A stretch of 64,000 nt of DNA, taken from IMG/VR virus record IMGVR_UViG_3300032954_000005, positions 1 through 64,000 of that record; one strand, written 5' to 3'. The number at the start of each line of letters is the position of its first letter. Position 1 is the first letter of the stretch. Positions 18,546 to 26,307 of this stretch are shown piece by piece. This DNA comes from a virus. The notes beneath the pieces were generated by a model. That model did not search any database and was not told where the DNA came from. It saw only the letters and a program-made list of their open reading frames with translations. The position numbers were made by a program, and so were the translations under genes.

Positions 18546-18630
18546 TTTTTAGCAGGACCGCCGTCGGTCGGGCGGGGCGACGAAGCAGCAACGCGCTGCG
18601 CTCATTTTAGCTTTGGAACGGCGAAGGTCA

Positions 18631-18659
18631 AATGTAGCACAGGGGTGGAAAATTGTAAA
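18631..18659 (-). promoter_or_regulatory. Leftward sigma70-type promoter
   Basis: Read on the minus strand, TTTACA (-35, 18659-18654) and TACATT (-10, 18636-18631) are separated by 17 bases, and TG lies one base before the -10 (extended -10). It points at the terminase operon starting at 18545. The same TTTACA hexamer recurs in two other candidate promoters of the window. Confidence 0.6.
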
Positions 18660-18754
18660 CAACAAAATGCGAAGCGCGCGGCGCGGGGCTCTTGTTATCA
18701 CGTTATCACGTTATCAATAAAAATATAGGTTAAGGTAGGATATAGGGGTAGATT

Positions 18755-18780
18755 AACAGTTAATGTTTGTGTTAACTGTT
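18755..18780. repeat. 9-bp perfect inverted repeat
   Basis: AACAGTTAA (18755-18763) and TTAACTGTT (18772-18780) are exact complements with an 8-base spacer. It sits between the two three-unit octamer clusters. It could be a separate operator or part of an origin structure. Confidence 0.55.
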
Positions 18781-18951
18781 TGGAGCGTAATAATATACCG
18801 GTAGGTAGGCTACAGGCCTTAAAAAGTTGATAACGTGATAACGTGATAAAAATCACTATTTTGTGACTCATCGTAGGCCATATGTGATAACGTGATAATG
18901 ACAAAAGCCGCGCCCCTGCGGGCTGCGCGCTCAGAATTTATCACGTTATCA

Positions 18952-18970
18952 CTTAAAACTGAGTTTTAAG
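18952..18970. repeat. Short perfect hairpin
   Basis: CTTAAAAC, a TGA loop, then GTTTTAAG. It directly abuts the octamer pair at 18937-18952. Not followed by a T-tract, so it is not a clear terminator. Confidence 0.45.
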
Positions 18971-19238
18971 GCGCCTGGGCTCCCCTAAAAACGATCGTGA
19001 TAATAAGTGCACAAACGCGCACGATTCTTTACGTCGCGGGCCGGGACTTTTCGTTTTTCGGCCAATTTTTAGGCCCCCAAAATTGAAATTTTCGTTATCA
19101 CGTTATCACCTTAGTGTTAAGCTCCGACCAGGCCTAGCCTTTTCGCCCGTTCTATTGATAAAATGTGATAAAACTATTTTCGCGAACCGGCCCCGTCGAT
19201 TTATAAATTAAGGTGATAACGTGATAAAAACTTTGTGG

Positions 19239-19268
19239 TTTACAACGAGTCCGCCGCAGGTTTATTAT
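19239..19268 (+). promoter_or_regulatory. Rightward sigma70-type promoter
   Basis: TTTACA (19239-19244) and TATTAT (19263-19268) with an 18-base spacer, just downstream of the last octamer pair (19213-19228). It points at the replication operon and would start transcription near 19275, before the GTG at 19310. Confidence 0.55.
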
Positions 19269-19309
19269 TTAATTTCTTTAATAAAGTCCTCTCGCGAAAG
19301 GAAAAACGC

Positions 19310-19588
19310 GTGGCCGTTAACGTTCGCTCGCTTCTTGCGTCGCTCGATCGCCGCCCCGCCTCTGAGCTTTTTCCACCCGTGACGTTCGGCGTCCAAAGGT
19401 ACGGGCGCCCGCACCAGGCGCTCGGCTACAAGACGGGCGAGGCGCTCGCGCGCCACGTTCGCGCCGCTCACCCCGACCTCGCGGCGCCTGACCCGGCGTG
19501 CGCAGCCTGCCGCGAGATCCAACAACGCTCCGACGCTCTAAAAAAGGATAAAAGATGCCCGTCGTCAACTGGATCAACCTCCCCCTGA
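19310..19588 (+). CDS. First gene of rightward operon, hypothetical
   Basis: 92 aa from the GTG at 19310, preceded by AAAGGA. A longer start at 19235 would lie inside the promoter and is rejected. The sequence (VNVRSLLASLDRRPASELF, RYGRPHQALGYKTGEALARHVRAAHPD) includes a Cys pair (CAACREIQ). Leading position suggests an early protein, perhaps regulatory. The 3' end overlaps the next gene by 34 bases. Confidence 0.5.
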   Translation: MAVNVRSLLASLDRRPASELFPPVTFGVQRYGRPHQALGYKTGEALARHVRAAHPDLAAPDPACAACREIQQRSDALKKDKRCPSSTGSTSP

Positions 19589-19920
19589 ACGTCGAGCTGT
19601 CGTCGGCGCTCGACGAGCTGGTGTATGAGTACAATAAGATCTACCTCGAGCGCGCCCGTCGCGCGATCGCTGCTAACACCCCCGCCGAGCTTGAGGAGGC
19701 GAAGCTGCGCCTTCGCCGCCCGACGCGCCTCTCGGTCGCGCTTGGGCTCCTCGCCCACGCCCTTCGGCGCGATGGGCTCACACCCGCGCGGATGGCTGAG
19801 CTCCTGGCCGACGCCCCGCCCCCCGCGCGCCCTGACCTTAAGCGACGAGCGGAGTTTCACGCTACGACCGCCGTCATGTGTAAACCCCGCCGCGCGCGCC
19901 GTCCACGCGCCGCCGCGTAG
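19555..19920 (+). CDS. Hypothetical helical protein
   Basis: 121 aa, ATG preceded by AAAGGATAAAAG. It is mainly helical: VELSSALDELVYEYNKIYLERARRAI, then RPTRLSVALGLLAHALRRDGLTPARMAELL, ending in an Arg/Pro/Ala-rich tail. It lies directly before the primase-helicase and may assist it. No family recognised. Confidence 0.55.
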   Translation: MPVVNWINLPLNVELSSALDELVYEYNKIYLERARRAIAANTPAELEEAKLRLRRPTRLSVALGLLAHALRRDGLTPARMAELLADAPPPARPDLKRRAEFHATTAVMCKPRRARRPRAAA

Positions 19921-19926
19921 GCGCCC

Positions 19927-22032
19927 GTGGCCAGGCGGTCCCCAGCACCGAACGCTGCTCCCGACGTGCACGCGCTCGCGCGGAAAAAGCTCGCCGCCTC
20001 GGGGCTTGACGCGCGCGACGCGCGCCTCCTCAGGGTCGAGGCGTGCTCCGCTGATGTGCTCGACAGGCGCCTGAACGCCGCGCACGGGCGCGCCGGGCTC
20101 TGGCTTCCTTACTTCGAGCTCGACGGGAAGGTGAACTGCTTCGGGCGCGCGCGCTTTCTCGAGCCCCCGCCTGGGTTCGCGGGGCTCGTCGAGAAGCCCC
20201 AGAAGTACGCGCAGCGCGCGGGAACGACCAACCACTTCTACCTTCCGCCCTTCGCCGACTGGCGAAAGATCGCGAAGGACGTCGAGACCCCCGTCATCTT
20301 TACCGAGGGGGAGCTAAAGGCCGCCGCCGCGTCGAAGGCGCAGCTCCCGGCGATCGGGCTCGGGGGCGTGTACAGCTTTTTGTCGAAGGGCAGGCTTCTC
20401 GACGACTTCAAGTGGTTCGAGTGGCGGGGGCGCGCCGCCTACGTCGTGTTCGACTCCGACGCTGCGCTGAAACCCCAGGTGCTCCAGGCGGAGAACGCCC
20501 TCGCCGAGAAGCTTCTCGAGCTCGAGGCGCGCCCCTACGTCCTGCGCCTGCCGGGCGACCCTGACAACGAACAGGAAAAGGTCGGGCTCGACGACTACCT
20601 CGTCGTTCACGGGGCGGACCGTTTCTTCAAGCTCCTGACAGAGTCGTCGATCCTCTACGAGGGGGCGCGTGAGCTTTTTCAGCTGAACGCCGAGGTGCTG
20701 GTGATTCGCAACCCGGCCTGCGTCCTCGAGCTCGTGACCGACCACCGGCTCTCGGTGTACGAGTTTACGCGCCTGAACTACGCCAACCGGCGGTACCTGA
20801 AGCCCACGGGAAACGCGAAGAAGGGTGCGGCCCAGTACCAGGAGGTGTCCGCCCCCGACGCGTGGCTCCAGTGGCCGGGGCGCAGCGAGGTGCGAAACTG
20901 CGTGTACAAGCCCGGGGAGCAGCGCATCATCGGGCGATCGTTAAACCTGTGGCGCGGGTACGGGGTTGAGCCAAAGAAGGGAGATGTCGGGCCCTGGCGC
21001 GAGCTCCTCGACGTCCTGTTTTGCCCGGACGAGGCGGCGTCGCGCGAGTACTTCGAGCGGTGGCTCGCGTATCCGCTCCAGCACCCGGGGACGAAGCTGA
21101 CGGTCGCCGTCATGGTCTGGGGCGCCGACACCGGGACGGGGAAGTCGATGGTCGGCGAGACGATGAAGCGGATCTACGGTGCGAACTACGCGATGATCGG
21201 CTCCCAGCAGCTTCACTCCTCGTTCAACGAGTGGGCGGAGGCGAAGCAGTTCATCATGGTCGAGGAGCTCGAATCGTCGGAGAACAAGCGCTCGGTCGCC
21301 GACCGGTTTAAGACCATGATCACGCAGCGCGAGGTGCGGATCGAGCGCAAGTATATCTCGTCGTACGTCCTGCCCGACTACACCAACTACTACTTTACGT
21401 CGAACCACGCCGACAGCCTGTTCATCGAGGATAAGGACCGTCGTTACTTTATCCACGAGGCCTCGCAGCCGCCCGCCCCCGCGAAGTTTTATGACGCGTA
21501 CGTGCGCTGGCTCGACGAGGAGGGCGCTGCCGCGCTCTTCGACTACCTTCTTCGGCTCGACCTGAAGGGGTTTAACCCGTTTGGGCACGCCCCCGAGACG
21601 CGCGCGAAGCTTGACATGCGCGACATCGGGCGCTCGGACCTCGCCGCCTGGGTCGCGACGCTGCGTGAGGCCCCGGAGACGGTGCTCACCGCGGCGGGTA
21701 AGCCCGCCGACTTTGACCTCTGGACGATCGAGGAGCTCCTGCAGGCGTACGACCCGCTTGGCGCGTCGCGCGTGACCGTGAACGGGCTCGCCCGCGCGCT
21801 GCGCAAGGGCGGCTTTCGCAAGGTGTACGGCGGGAACATCCTGCCCGGCCTCGGGCGCCGGGTCTGGGCCATCCGCCACGAGGAGAAGTATGCGGCTCAC
21901 GCCGGGTACCAGGAGCTGTACCGGGCGTACTGCGCGCCGCGCGGGATCCAGCCCGTGAACTTCAACACCGCGCGCGCGGCGCTGGCCGAGCAGCGGCGGC
22001 GTAAGCATGAGAGCGCGAGGGGAGAAAAGTGA
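19927..22032 (+). CDS. Primase-helicase: DUF3854 Toprim-like plus DUF5906 helicase-like ATPase
   Basis: 701 aa from a GTG. Residues 121-190 look like the DUF3854 Toprim-type module: PVIFTEGELKAAA (E127) and VVFDSD (176-178). Residues 380-560 carry a superfamily 3 helicase-type ATPase of the DUF5906 kind: Walker A GADTGTGKS at 399-407 and Walker B QFIMVEEL at about 441-448. A C-terminal winged-helix-like region follows (TVNGLARALRKGGFRKVYGG). Such proteins prime and unwind DNA at phage origins, and this one is the first large gene next to the octamer array, a natural partner for an origin there. Length fits the family. Confidence 0.85.
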   Translation: MARRSPAPNAAPDVHALARKKLAASGLDARDARLLRVEACSADVLDRRLNAAHGRAGLWLPYFELDGKVNCFGRARFLEPPPGFAGLVEKPQKYAQRAGTTNHFYLPPFADWRKIAKDVETPVIFTEGELKAAAASKAQLPAIGLGGVYSFLSKGRLLDDFKWFEWRGRAAYVVFDSDAALKPQVLQAENALAEKLLELEARPYVLRLPGDPDNEQEKVGLDDYLVVHGADRFFKLLTESSILYEGARELFQLNAEVLVIRNPACVLELVTDHRLSVYEFTRLNYANRRYLKPTGNAKKGAAQYQEVSAPDAWLQWPGRSEVRNCVYKPGEQRIIGRSLNLWRGYGVEPKKGDVGPWRELLDVLFCPDEAASREYFERWLAYPLQHPGTKLTVAVMVWGADTGTGKSMVGETMKRIYGANYAMIGSQQLHSSFNEWAEAKQFIMVEELESSENKRSVADRFKTMITQREVRIERKYISSYVLPDYTNYYFTSNHADSLFIEDKDRRYFIHEASQPPAPAKFYDAYVRWLDEEGAAALFDYLLRLDLKGFNPFGHAPETRAKLDMRDIGRSDLAAWVATLREAPETVLTAAGKPADFDLWTIEELLQAYDPLGASRVTVNGLARALRKGGFRKVYGGNILPGLGRRVWAIRHEEKYAAHAGYQELYRAYCAPRGIQPVNFNTARAALAEQRRRKHESARGEK

Positions 22033-22253
22033 TGGACGATATCAGGGTAAACGTGGAAACGCGCGTAAGCCCTCTACCGGGGTGGGTGAATAAGCGGGTG
22101 CGGGTCGAGGGGCACTGGTTGGGTGACTTTGAGGGAACGCTCGCCGAGGCGGGGCGCGCGCTCGCGATCGTTCGCAACGGCGAGGGCGTGGCGCGTGAGG
22201 TGTGCTACCTTCGCGGGGTCACGTTCACCTTTCTCGAAAGGAGCATGCTATGA
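22032..22253 (+). CDS. Small hypothetical protein
   Basis: 73 aa; the ATG overlaps the primase-helicase stop (TGATG) and the stop overlaps the next start (ATGA). It reads as a small SH3-like beta barrel: NKRVRVEGHWLGDFEGTL, then ALAIVRNGEGVAREVCYLRGVTFTFL. Function unknown. Confidence 0.6.
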   Translation: MDDIRVNVETRVSPLPGWVNKRVRVEGHWLGDFEGTLAEAGRALAIVRNGEGVAREVCYLRGVTFTFLERSML

Positions 22254-22453
22254 TCAACGCCCTGGGCTACGTCATCAAGTGTCAGAACCGGATCGAGCTC
22301 GGGAACGGCGCGACGACGACCTGCACCCTCGACGAGGGGCACGCCGGCGCGTGCGCGCCCCCGCGCCCGCCCTGCGACCTCTGCCTCAGGCTCGTCGAGT
22401 ACTGGCGGGAGCACGACGCGCGTGAGAAGAAGAAAATGGAGGCGCAACCGTGA
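22250..22453 (+). CDS. Small Cys-rich protein
   Basis: 67 aa from the ATG at 22250 with GAAAGGAG upstream. Two Cys/His groups (C10...C26 and the CDLCLRL segment) and the phrase TCTLDEGHAGAC suggest a zinc-binding fold of the kind often seen in small phage proteins. The stop overlaps the next GTG. Confidence 0.55.
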   Translation: MINALGYVIKCQNRIELGNGATTTCTLDEGHAGACAPPRPPCDLCLRLVEYWREHDAREKKKMEAQP

Positions 22454-22995
22454 GGCCGCTTTTCGTATTGTTGCTGCTGGTGGGCTGCGCGACGGCCCAG
22501 GACGACGCTCCGCCGATGACCCGCCTAACGCTCTTTCCCAACGTTTTACGTTCCCAGGGCACGAAGGAGCTGTACGTCAACGACGTTGACTGCTCAAAGG
22601 ATTGGGCGTACTGCGAGGAGCAGCTAAAGAGCCTCATGGCTGCGCCTACGCCCGCGGCGTCGCAGTGTTCCGCCGATATGCCTCATTGCGTGATTGGCGA
22701 CCCGGCACCGTGGCTCTATGTGCCGCAGCAGTGGGATACCCCGTTCACTTGTACCTATGTGCTCCAAACCCATACGTTTCAAGCCGACCTGAAGGCTCCC
22801 GCGCCTGAGCCGTTCGACGTGCCGGCGGTTGGACATCCTGACCCATGTGGGCCTAACCCCGCTCACAGGAACACAACTGCGGACTTTTGTAATTCAAGAA
22901 CGCCGCTGTGGACTTGTGCCGACCCGCTCCGCATCCTGTTAACGAGCGAAGATGGCAAGCATCACTGCTATGCCTTTTGGATGGTGAAACCATGA
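22450..22995 (+). CDS. Predicted secreted lipoprotein
   Basis: 181 aa from a GTG coupled to the upstream stop. The N-terminus (MRPLFVLLLLVGCATAQ) has a hydrophobic core and a lipobox-like LVGC with Cys13. The mature part has many paired cysteines (DCSKDWAYC, CSADMPHC, DPCGPN, CADPLR), which suggests an exported disulphide-bonded protein. A membrane lipoprotein could act in superinfection exclusion, but nothing specific is seen. Base composition drops from here on compared with the primase region. Confidence 0.55.
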   Translation: MRPLFVLLLLVGCATAQDDAPPMTRLTLFPNVLRSQGTKELYVNDVDCSKDWAYCEEQLKSLMAAPTPAASQCSADMPHCVIGDPAPWLYVPQQWDTPFTCTYVLQTHTFQADLKAPAPEPFDVPAVGHPDPCGPNPAHRNTTADFCNSRTPLWTCADPLRILLTSEDGKHHCYAFWMVKP

Positions 22996-23210
22996 AAACC
23001 GCTGTCTATGTTTTGGGGTTGTTACTTGCCTACCTGTATGTCATCAACGGGCAAGCCTACATTGCGTACCTCTGGCCTTCTCGCTCAGGAGAATGGGACG
23101 CAGGAGTTACTTACAAAGTAGTCATAACTTACGTCGAGGGCGGTGAGCATACTTTTGCCGCTACCAAGATTCGTCCGCCTTTTCGATTCGTGCCGAGGAT
23201 GAAACCATGA
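22992..23210 (+). CDS. Small membrane protein
   Basis: 72 aa, ATGA-coupled to both neighbours. One N-terminal membrane helix (TAVYVLGLLLAYLYVINGQAYIAYL), then a short polar domain. It forms a run of membrane or secreted small proteins with the genes on either side. Confidence 0.5.
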   Translation: MKTAVYVLGLLLAYLYVINGQAYIAYLWPSRSGEWDAGVTYKVVITYVEGGEHTFAATKIRPPFRFVPRMKP

Positions 23211-23512
23211 GCGCCCTATTATGGCTTCTCTTCGGAATAGGATCAGGCCCGATGCCGCCTCCACCACAGGGACAACACCAAATCTTACTGATAGACAAAA
23301 CTTTATTTTTTACTGCAGATGGGACATTAGTATCTCCGCTGCACAATGCTGCTTGCATGATGCGGCATATTACGCTTCCATCCACGTATCCCCAAACTCC
23401 ACCAGTATCTTACATAGTGCTGACATGCAAAACAGCCAAAGCCGTTTGCCAAACACTATTAGGGCAGCCTTGCAGGTGGACTTATTATGCGGAGGTTCGC
23501 AATGAGCGATAG
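23207..23512 (+). CDS. Small protein with LLWLLFGIG leader
   Basis: 101 aa, ATGA-coupled. The opening (MSALLWLLFGIGSGPMPPPP) is a short hydrophobic segment followed by prolines. The opening of the protein at 25561 is very similar. The remainder is a Cys-containing soluble domain (HNAACMMRHI, LTCKTAKAVCQTLLGQPCRW). Probably exported or membrane-anchored. Confidence 0.5.
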   Translation: MSALLWLLFGIGSGPMPPPPQGQHQILLIDKTLFFTADGTLVSPLHNAACMMRHITLPSTYPQTPPVSYIVLTCKTAKAVCQTLLGQPCRWTYYAEVRNER

Positions 23513-23654
23513 CCCCGCACTCATCTGCTTAACCTGTAAAGAGCACAAGCCACGATTGCTGTTATGCCAACAATGCAGCAAGGGCTTGTGCGAGAACTGC
23601 TATTACAGGCACAGCGCCTGTGAAGTTACTGGCGAAAGGAAGAGATGCAAATGA
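23502..23654 (+). CDS. Small zinc-finger protein (B-box-like)
   Basis: 50 aa read from the ATG at 23502. Cys pairs at 9/12, 22/25 and 30/33, with His37 and Cys40, match the spacing of a small zinc-binding fold such as B-box or RING-like. Its stop overlaps the next ATG. Too short for most gene finders. Confidence 0.5.
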   Translation: MSDSPALICLTCKEHKPRLLLCQQCSKGLCENCYYRHSACEVTGERKRCK

Positions 23655-24367
23655 GCGATAAGCACCAACTTGCAGTGAAATATGCCGAGTCTATAGCTGG
23701 TAAAATCACTACCCTTGACGTACTCACAGACCTATTTGAGCGAGCCATCGACGAGGCGGAGGGCACAATGAGCGATAGCCTATGGGAACTAGCGGCTTGC
23801 GGCAGACATGCTGATCGTTATGGAGAAGAAAATTGGGGGTGGGATATAACGTGTCGGCACTGCCAACGTAACTATACTAACCTATCTGAACACGCCGCCG
23901 CCGAGGTCTCACGCGCAACCGAAGGGCTGCAAGCGGAAATACTCAAGCGTGGGAATCAGTGCGCCGTTTCAATCACAGGCTTTCCCGAAGATGCCAACAT
24001 AGCAGACATTAAGACGGCTCTTGCCGCAATAGACGCTGCTTTGCAGCTTGGCATAGAACGTAACAACGAACGAAACCAGTTGCAAGCGGAGTGCGAGAGG
24101 CTGCGGGAGAAGCTACAGTTTCTCAGCCTTCACGCAAGGATGTTATTGAATAAGTTAGAGGAGCACAAAGACCATCGGCACCTAGAAGAAGGTGCGTTAT
24201 GGCAAGCTGTGAAAATGATTGACGCTGCGCTCTCGGAGCCAGCCCCGGCCAAACCTCCCTGCTGGTTTATGAACCATGAGGAGAGTCTGAAGCCCGAGAT
24301 ACAGGTATGCCCATTTTGCAACAAGCCACGGTCGGAGTGGGAGCCAGCCCCAAAGGAGAAACCATGA
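23651..24367 (+). CDS. Coiled-coil protein with zinc motifs
   Basis: 238 aa from the ATG at 23651, which is coupled to the upstream stop and better spaced from AAAGGAAG than the ATG at 23645. A CxxC pair lies near 68 (CRHCQRNY), a long helical/coiled-coil region at about 120-180 (ERNNERNQLQAECERLREKLQFL), and a C-terminal zinc-ribbon-like CPFCNKPRSEW. Unknown function. Confidence 0.5.
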   Translation: MSDKHQLAVKYAESIAGKITTLDVLTDLFERAIDEAEGTMSDSLWELAACGRHADRYGEENWGWDITCRHCQRNYTNLSEHAAAEVSRATEGLQAEILKRGNQCAVSITGFPEDANIADIKTALAAIDAALQLGIERNNERNQLQAECERLREKLQFLSLHARMLLNKLEEHKDHRHLEEGALWQAVKMIDAALSEPAPAKPPCWFMNHEESLKPEIQVCPFCNKPRSEWEPAPKEKP

Positions 24368-24771
24368 GTGACGGTATGAGCGACAACTGTGGGATGAGGT
24401 CAGAAGCATCTGCCAACAACTACGCTGACCCTACACCCCAGCAGCAGATGGAAGCGAGAGCGCGGGACTGCCTTACTAAATTGCAGCAGCAGTTTGGTTC
24501 CTCAACCGCTCCACGTGGGCTAGTCGTTAGGGCGGAGAATGTAGTAACAGCAATGTGTACCTTCGCCCTGCGCGAGATCGAGGCACAGAACAGGCAGGAA
24601 GCAACCCGATGTGACCGCCATTGGCTTTCTGGTCTCCGGTATGGTTGGAATATGGGCCAACTCAACGACCGGGCCGCATACATTGAAGCGCAGGAGTGTA
24701 GAGAGCGTGAAATCAGGGCATCGCATCCTAACCCCAGCCCCCCAGGGAGGGAAAATGAAAGTGATAGTTGA
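24364..24771 (+). CDS. Hypothetical protein
   Basis: 135 aa, ATGA-coupled. The helical core (QQQMEARARDCLTKLQQQFG; NVVTAMCTFALREIEAQNR) is flanked by polar tails. It resembles other small phage early proteins of this arm but no family is recognised. Confidence 0.5.
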   Translation: MSDGMSDNCGMRSEASANNYADPTPQQQMEARARDCLTKLQQQFGSSTAPRGLVVRAENVVTAMCTFALREIEAQNRQEATRCDRHWLSGLRYGWNMGQLNDRAAYIEAQECREREIRASHPNPSPPGRENESDS

Positions 24772-25171
24772 ATTTAATGTACCAAATGGTGTTCCGTTTC
24801 GCAGTGAAGATGCCGAGGATGAGTTTTTGGAGCACGTGGCCGAAGCATCAGAGGGCTGCTTTATGGAATACGAGACGGGAGTTCCACACTTGGTCGAAGC
24901 CCAAATATTATCTATCAAGTGTGAACCAAAAGCTAACCTGCGTCTGGATGAGCAACGCTTGTTAATGGAAGCTCAAGCATCCGTGCGCGACAAGAGCAAG
25001 TCTGTAAATCCATACGATGTTATTGACGTGCTCTCTCGTCTCTCAGAGTTGCGGGAACGCGACAAGGATAAGCGCGAGTTCGCAGCGGAGCAACTGAAGG
25101 AGTTGGCGGCTGACGCCACACGCGACTATGCTAGGGTTCTCCGCGCCCGCGCCGAGGAACTACTGAAGTGA
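24755..25171 (+). CDS. Hypothetical protein
   Basis: 138 aa from the ATG at 24755 with AGGGAGG upstream. A beta-rich first half (MKVIVEFNVPNGVPFRSEDAEDEFLEHV) is followed by a charged helical second half (VIDVLSRLSELRERDKDKREFAAEQLKEL). It overlaps the upstream gene by 17 bases. Unknown function. Confidence 0.5.
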   Translation: MKVIVEFNVPNGVPFRSEDAEDEFLEHVAEASEGCFMEYETGVPHLVEAQILSIKCEPKANLRLDEQRLLMEAQASVRDKSKSVNPYDVIDVLSRLSELRERDKDKREFAAEQLKELAADATRDYARVLRARAEELLK

Positions 25172-25348
25172 CGCGCGCACCTGCGCACGGAAGGGGGTGA
25201 ACAAACTGAAGATGGAAACTCCAGATATACGCGCAATACGTGTAAGTCGAGCGTCCCAGTACCCGGCCCCATGATCGGCGGCGTCGTGGGCAGCGGGAGA
25301 CAAGAGCCGCCAAACTGAAAGGAGCCATACATTTTCTCCCCCGCACAG
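25172..25348 (+). other. Gap with two coupled mini-ORFs
   Basis: This 177-base stretch holds no clear gene. It contains a 20-codon frame at 25212-25274 with GAAGGGGG upstream and a 15-codon frame at 25271-25318 overlapping it by ATGA. Both are too short to judge. An AAGGAG follows at about 25319-25324. Confidence 0.3.
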
Positions 25349-25564
25349 ATGCCAGGCCGGCCTAGTTCCAACTCGAACCTGTATCGTGAGATCGTGGCGA
25401 TCGTAAAAGCCACGGGATCTCACAAGATGCGCTTTCTCACACCTGAGGAGCGCATGAGATTCCATTGGAATTTCGCGCGGGTGGCCCGCGAAAACGGACT
25501 GAAGGCATTCTGGCGGGGGCTATGGTTGACGGTGTACGAGAGAAAGTCGAAGGGGATGCCATGA
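25349..25564 (+). CDS. Small basic hypothetical protein
   Basis: 71 aa, basic and helical (LYREIVAIVKATGSHKMRFL, RMRFHWNFARVARENG), ending with ATGA overlap to the next gene. May bind nucleic acid; no motif proves it. Confidence 0.45.
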   Translation: MPGRPSSNSNLYREIVAIVKATGSHKMRFLTPEERMRFHWNFARVARENGLKAFWRGLWLTVYERKSKGMP

Positions 25565-25830
25565 CAATTCTACTCTGGCTGTTATTCGGAATCGGCGCGG
25601 GCCCGACGTTACCGATGCCGAAGATTGAAGCGCCTGGGCCTCCGGTCACGGCTGCGCTCTATGCTTCATTCATTCGCGCTCGGGCGACAGCTATTCAGGA
25701 CGGTTGGCCTGTTGTTTCATGGGAAGCCAGTGCAGACGGGAAACATTGGGAAACAATCAGGAACTTGCCGCCGCCAGTATGGCTGAAATCGGCAGCACTG
25801 GCTGAGGCCATGCGGAAAGGGAAGAAATGA
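25561..25830 (+). CDS. Small protein with LLWLLFGIG leader (second copy)
   Basis: 89 aa. The N-terminus (MTILLWLLFGIGAGPTLPMP) is nearly the same as that of the protein at 23207, then a soluble domain with a Trp-rich stretch (DGWPVVSWEASADGKHWETI) recalls short F5/8 or Ig-type surface domains. Likely exported or membrane-anchored. Confidence 0.5.
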   Translation: MTILLWLLFGIGAGPTLPMPKIEAPGPPVTAALYASFIRARATAIQDGWPVVSWEASADGKHWETIRNLPPPVWLKSAALAEAMRKGKK

Positions 25831-25964
25831 GCTTGGCGGAAGAAGTTGCAAAGCTGGCATTCCAGCAAGGCGATACTTGGCGGCAAATGGTCATGTGGGC
25901 AGTTGACGAGACTCTGGAACGCGCTGCGCAGGAGTGGCGACAAGTTCGCAACCGAACCGCATGA
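25827..25964 (+). CDS. Mini protein (45 aa)
   Basis: Read from the ATG at 25827 (ATGA overlap with the upstream stop). Amphipathic helix (MSLAEEVAKLAFQQGDTW; ERAAQEWRQVRNR). The stop overlaps another ATG at 25961. Confidence 0.4.
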   Translation: MSLAEEVAKLAFQQGDTWRQMVMWAVDETLERAAQEWRQVRNRTA

Positions 25965-25971
25965 GACGGCG

Positions 25972-26076
25972 ATGCAGATCGGCGGTGACGTTTGTGCTCA
26001 ACGTGTTCGCGCACTGAAGAGCCGCGCAAACGAAAGAGCTAACCAAGAGATTCGCGCCCTGAAGAGCAAGCCATGA
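25972..26076 (+). CDS. Mini basic protein (34 aa)
   Basis: Frame from the ATG at 25972: a basic helix with two copies of an RALKS motif. Competing 18-codon frame at 25961-26017 overlaps it in another frame. Existence uncertain. Confidence 0.3.
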   Translation: MQIGGDVCAQRVRALKSRANERANQEIRALKSKP

Positions 26077-26095
26077 GCGCACACATGGACATGTT

Positions 26096-26206
26096 ATGAA
26101 CGCTGAAGAATGCCGGGATGAACGAGATTCTTTTGACTATCTCCGTAAAGAGGCAGTTGAACCTATTGAACTGCTGATGAAGCTGCGCGCGGAGGCGACG
26201 AAATGA
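26096..26206 (+). CDS. Mini protein (36 aa)
   Basis: Frame from the ATG at 26096, whose stop overlaps the next ATG. Acidic helix (RDERDSFDYLRKEAVEPIEL). Preceded by an 8-codon coupled frame at 26073. Confidence 0.35.
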   Translation: MNAEECRDERDSFDYLRKEAVEPIELLMKLRAEATK

Positions 26207-26295
26207 GAATGAAGCGGTACTGGCCCGAGCCGCTTCTCCACGAGGAGTGGGAGGACGACGTGGCGTATTATTGGAACAACTACTGGTGCTGGTGA
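26203..26295 (+). CDS. Tiny Trp/Tyr-rich protein (30 aa)
   Basis: Frame from the ATG at 26203 (ATGA overlap). Seven of its last 10 residues are aromatic or Asn (AYYWNNYWCW). It may be a small peptide or just a translational link to the next gene. Confidence 0.35.
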   Translation: MRMKRYWPEPLLHEEWEDDVAYYWNNYWCW

Positions 26296-26307
26296 GGGGA
26301 GAAAAAA

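Larger units (their letters stand above)
18694..19228. repeat. GTTATCAC octamer array in divergent control region (candidate origin/operator)
   Basis: About 17 octamers related to GTTATCAC or its complement occur in eight clusters: 18694-18717 (3 tandem), 18827-18850 (3, inverted relative to the first), 18884-18899 (2), 18937-18952 (2), 18997-19004 (1), 19094-19109 (2), 19155-19172 (2, spaced), 19213-19228 (2). The first two clusters are inverted repeats of each other (23 of 24 positions). The region has no convincing gene, is AT-rich against its surroundings, and separates two divergent operons. This fits binding sites for an initiator or a master repressor. Confidence 0.8.

Noticed and set aside
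18694-19228. CRISPR array
   Set aside because: Units are 8 bp, in both orientations and unevenly spaced, with no repeat-spacer pattern. The Cas4-like gene at 35923 is a phage nuclease with no other cas genes around.
19235-19309. Longer N-terminus for the first rightward gene
   Set aside because: The GTG at 19235 lies at the edge of the promoter -35 box and would be upstream of the transcript; the GTG at 19310 has a ribosome site.
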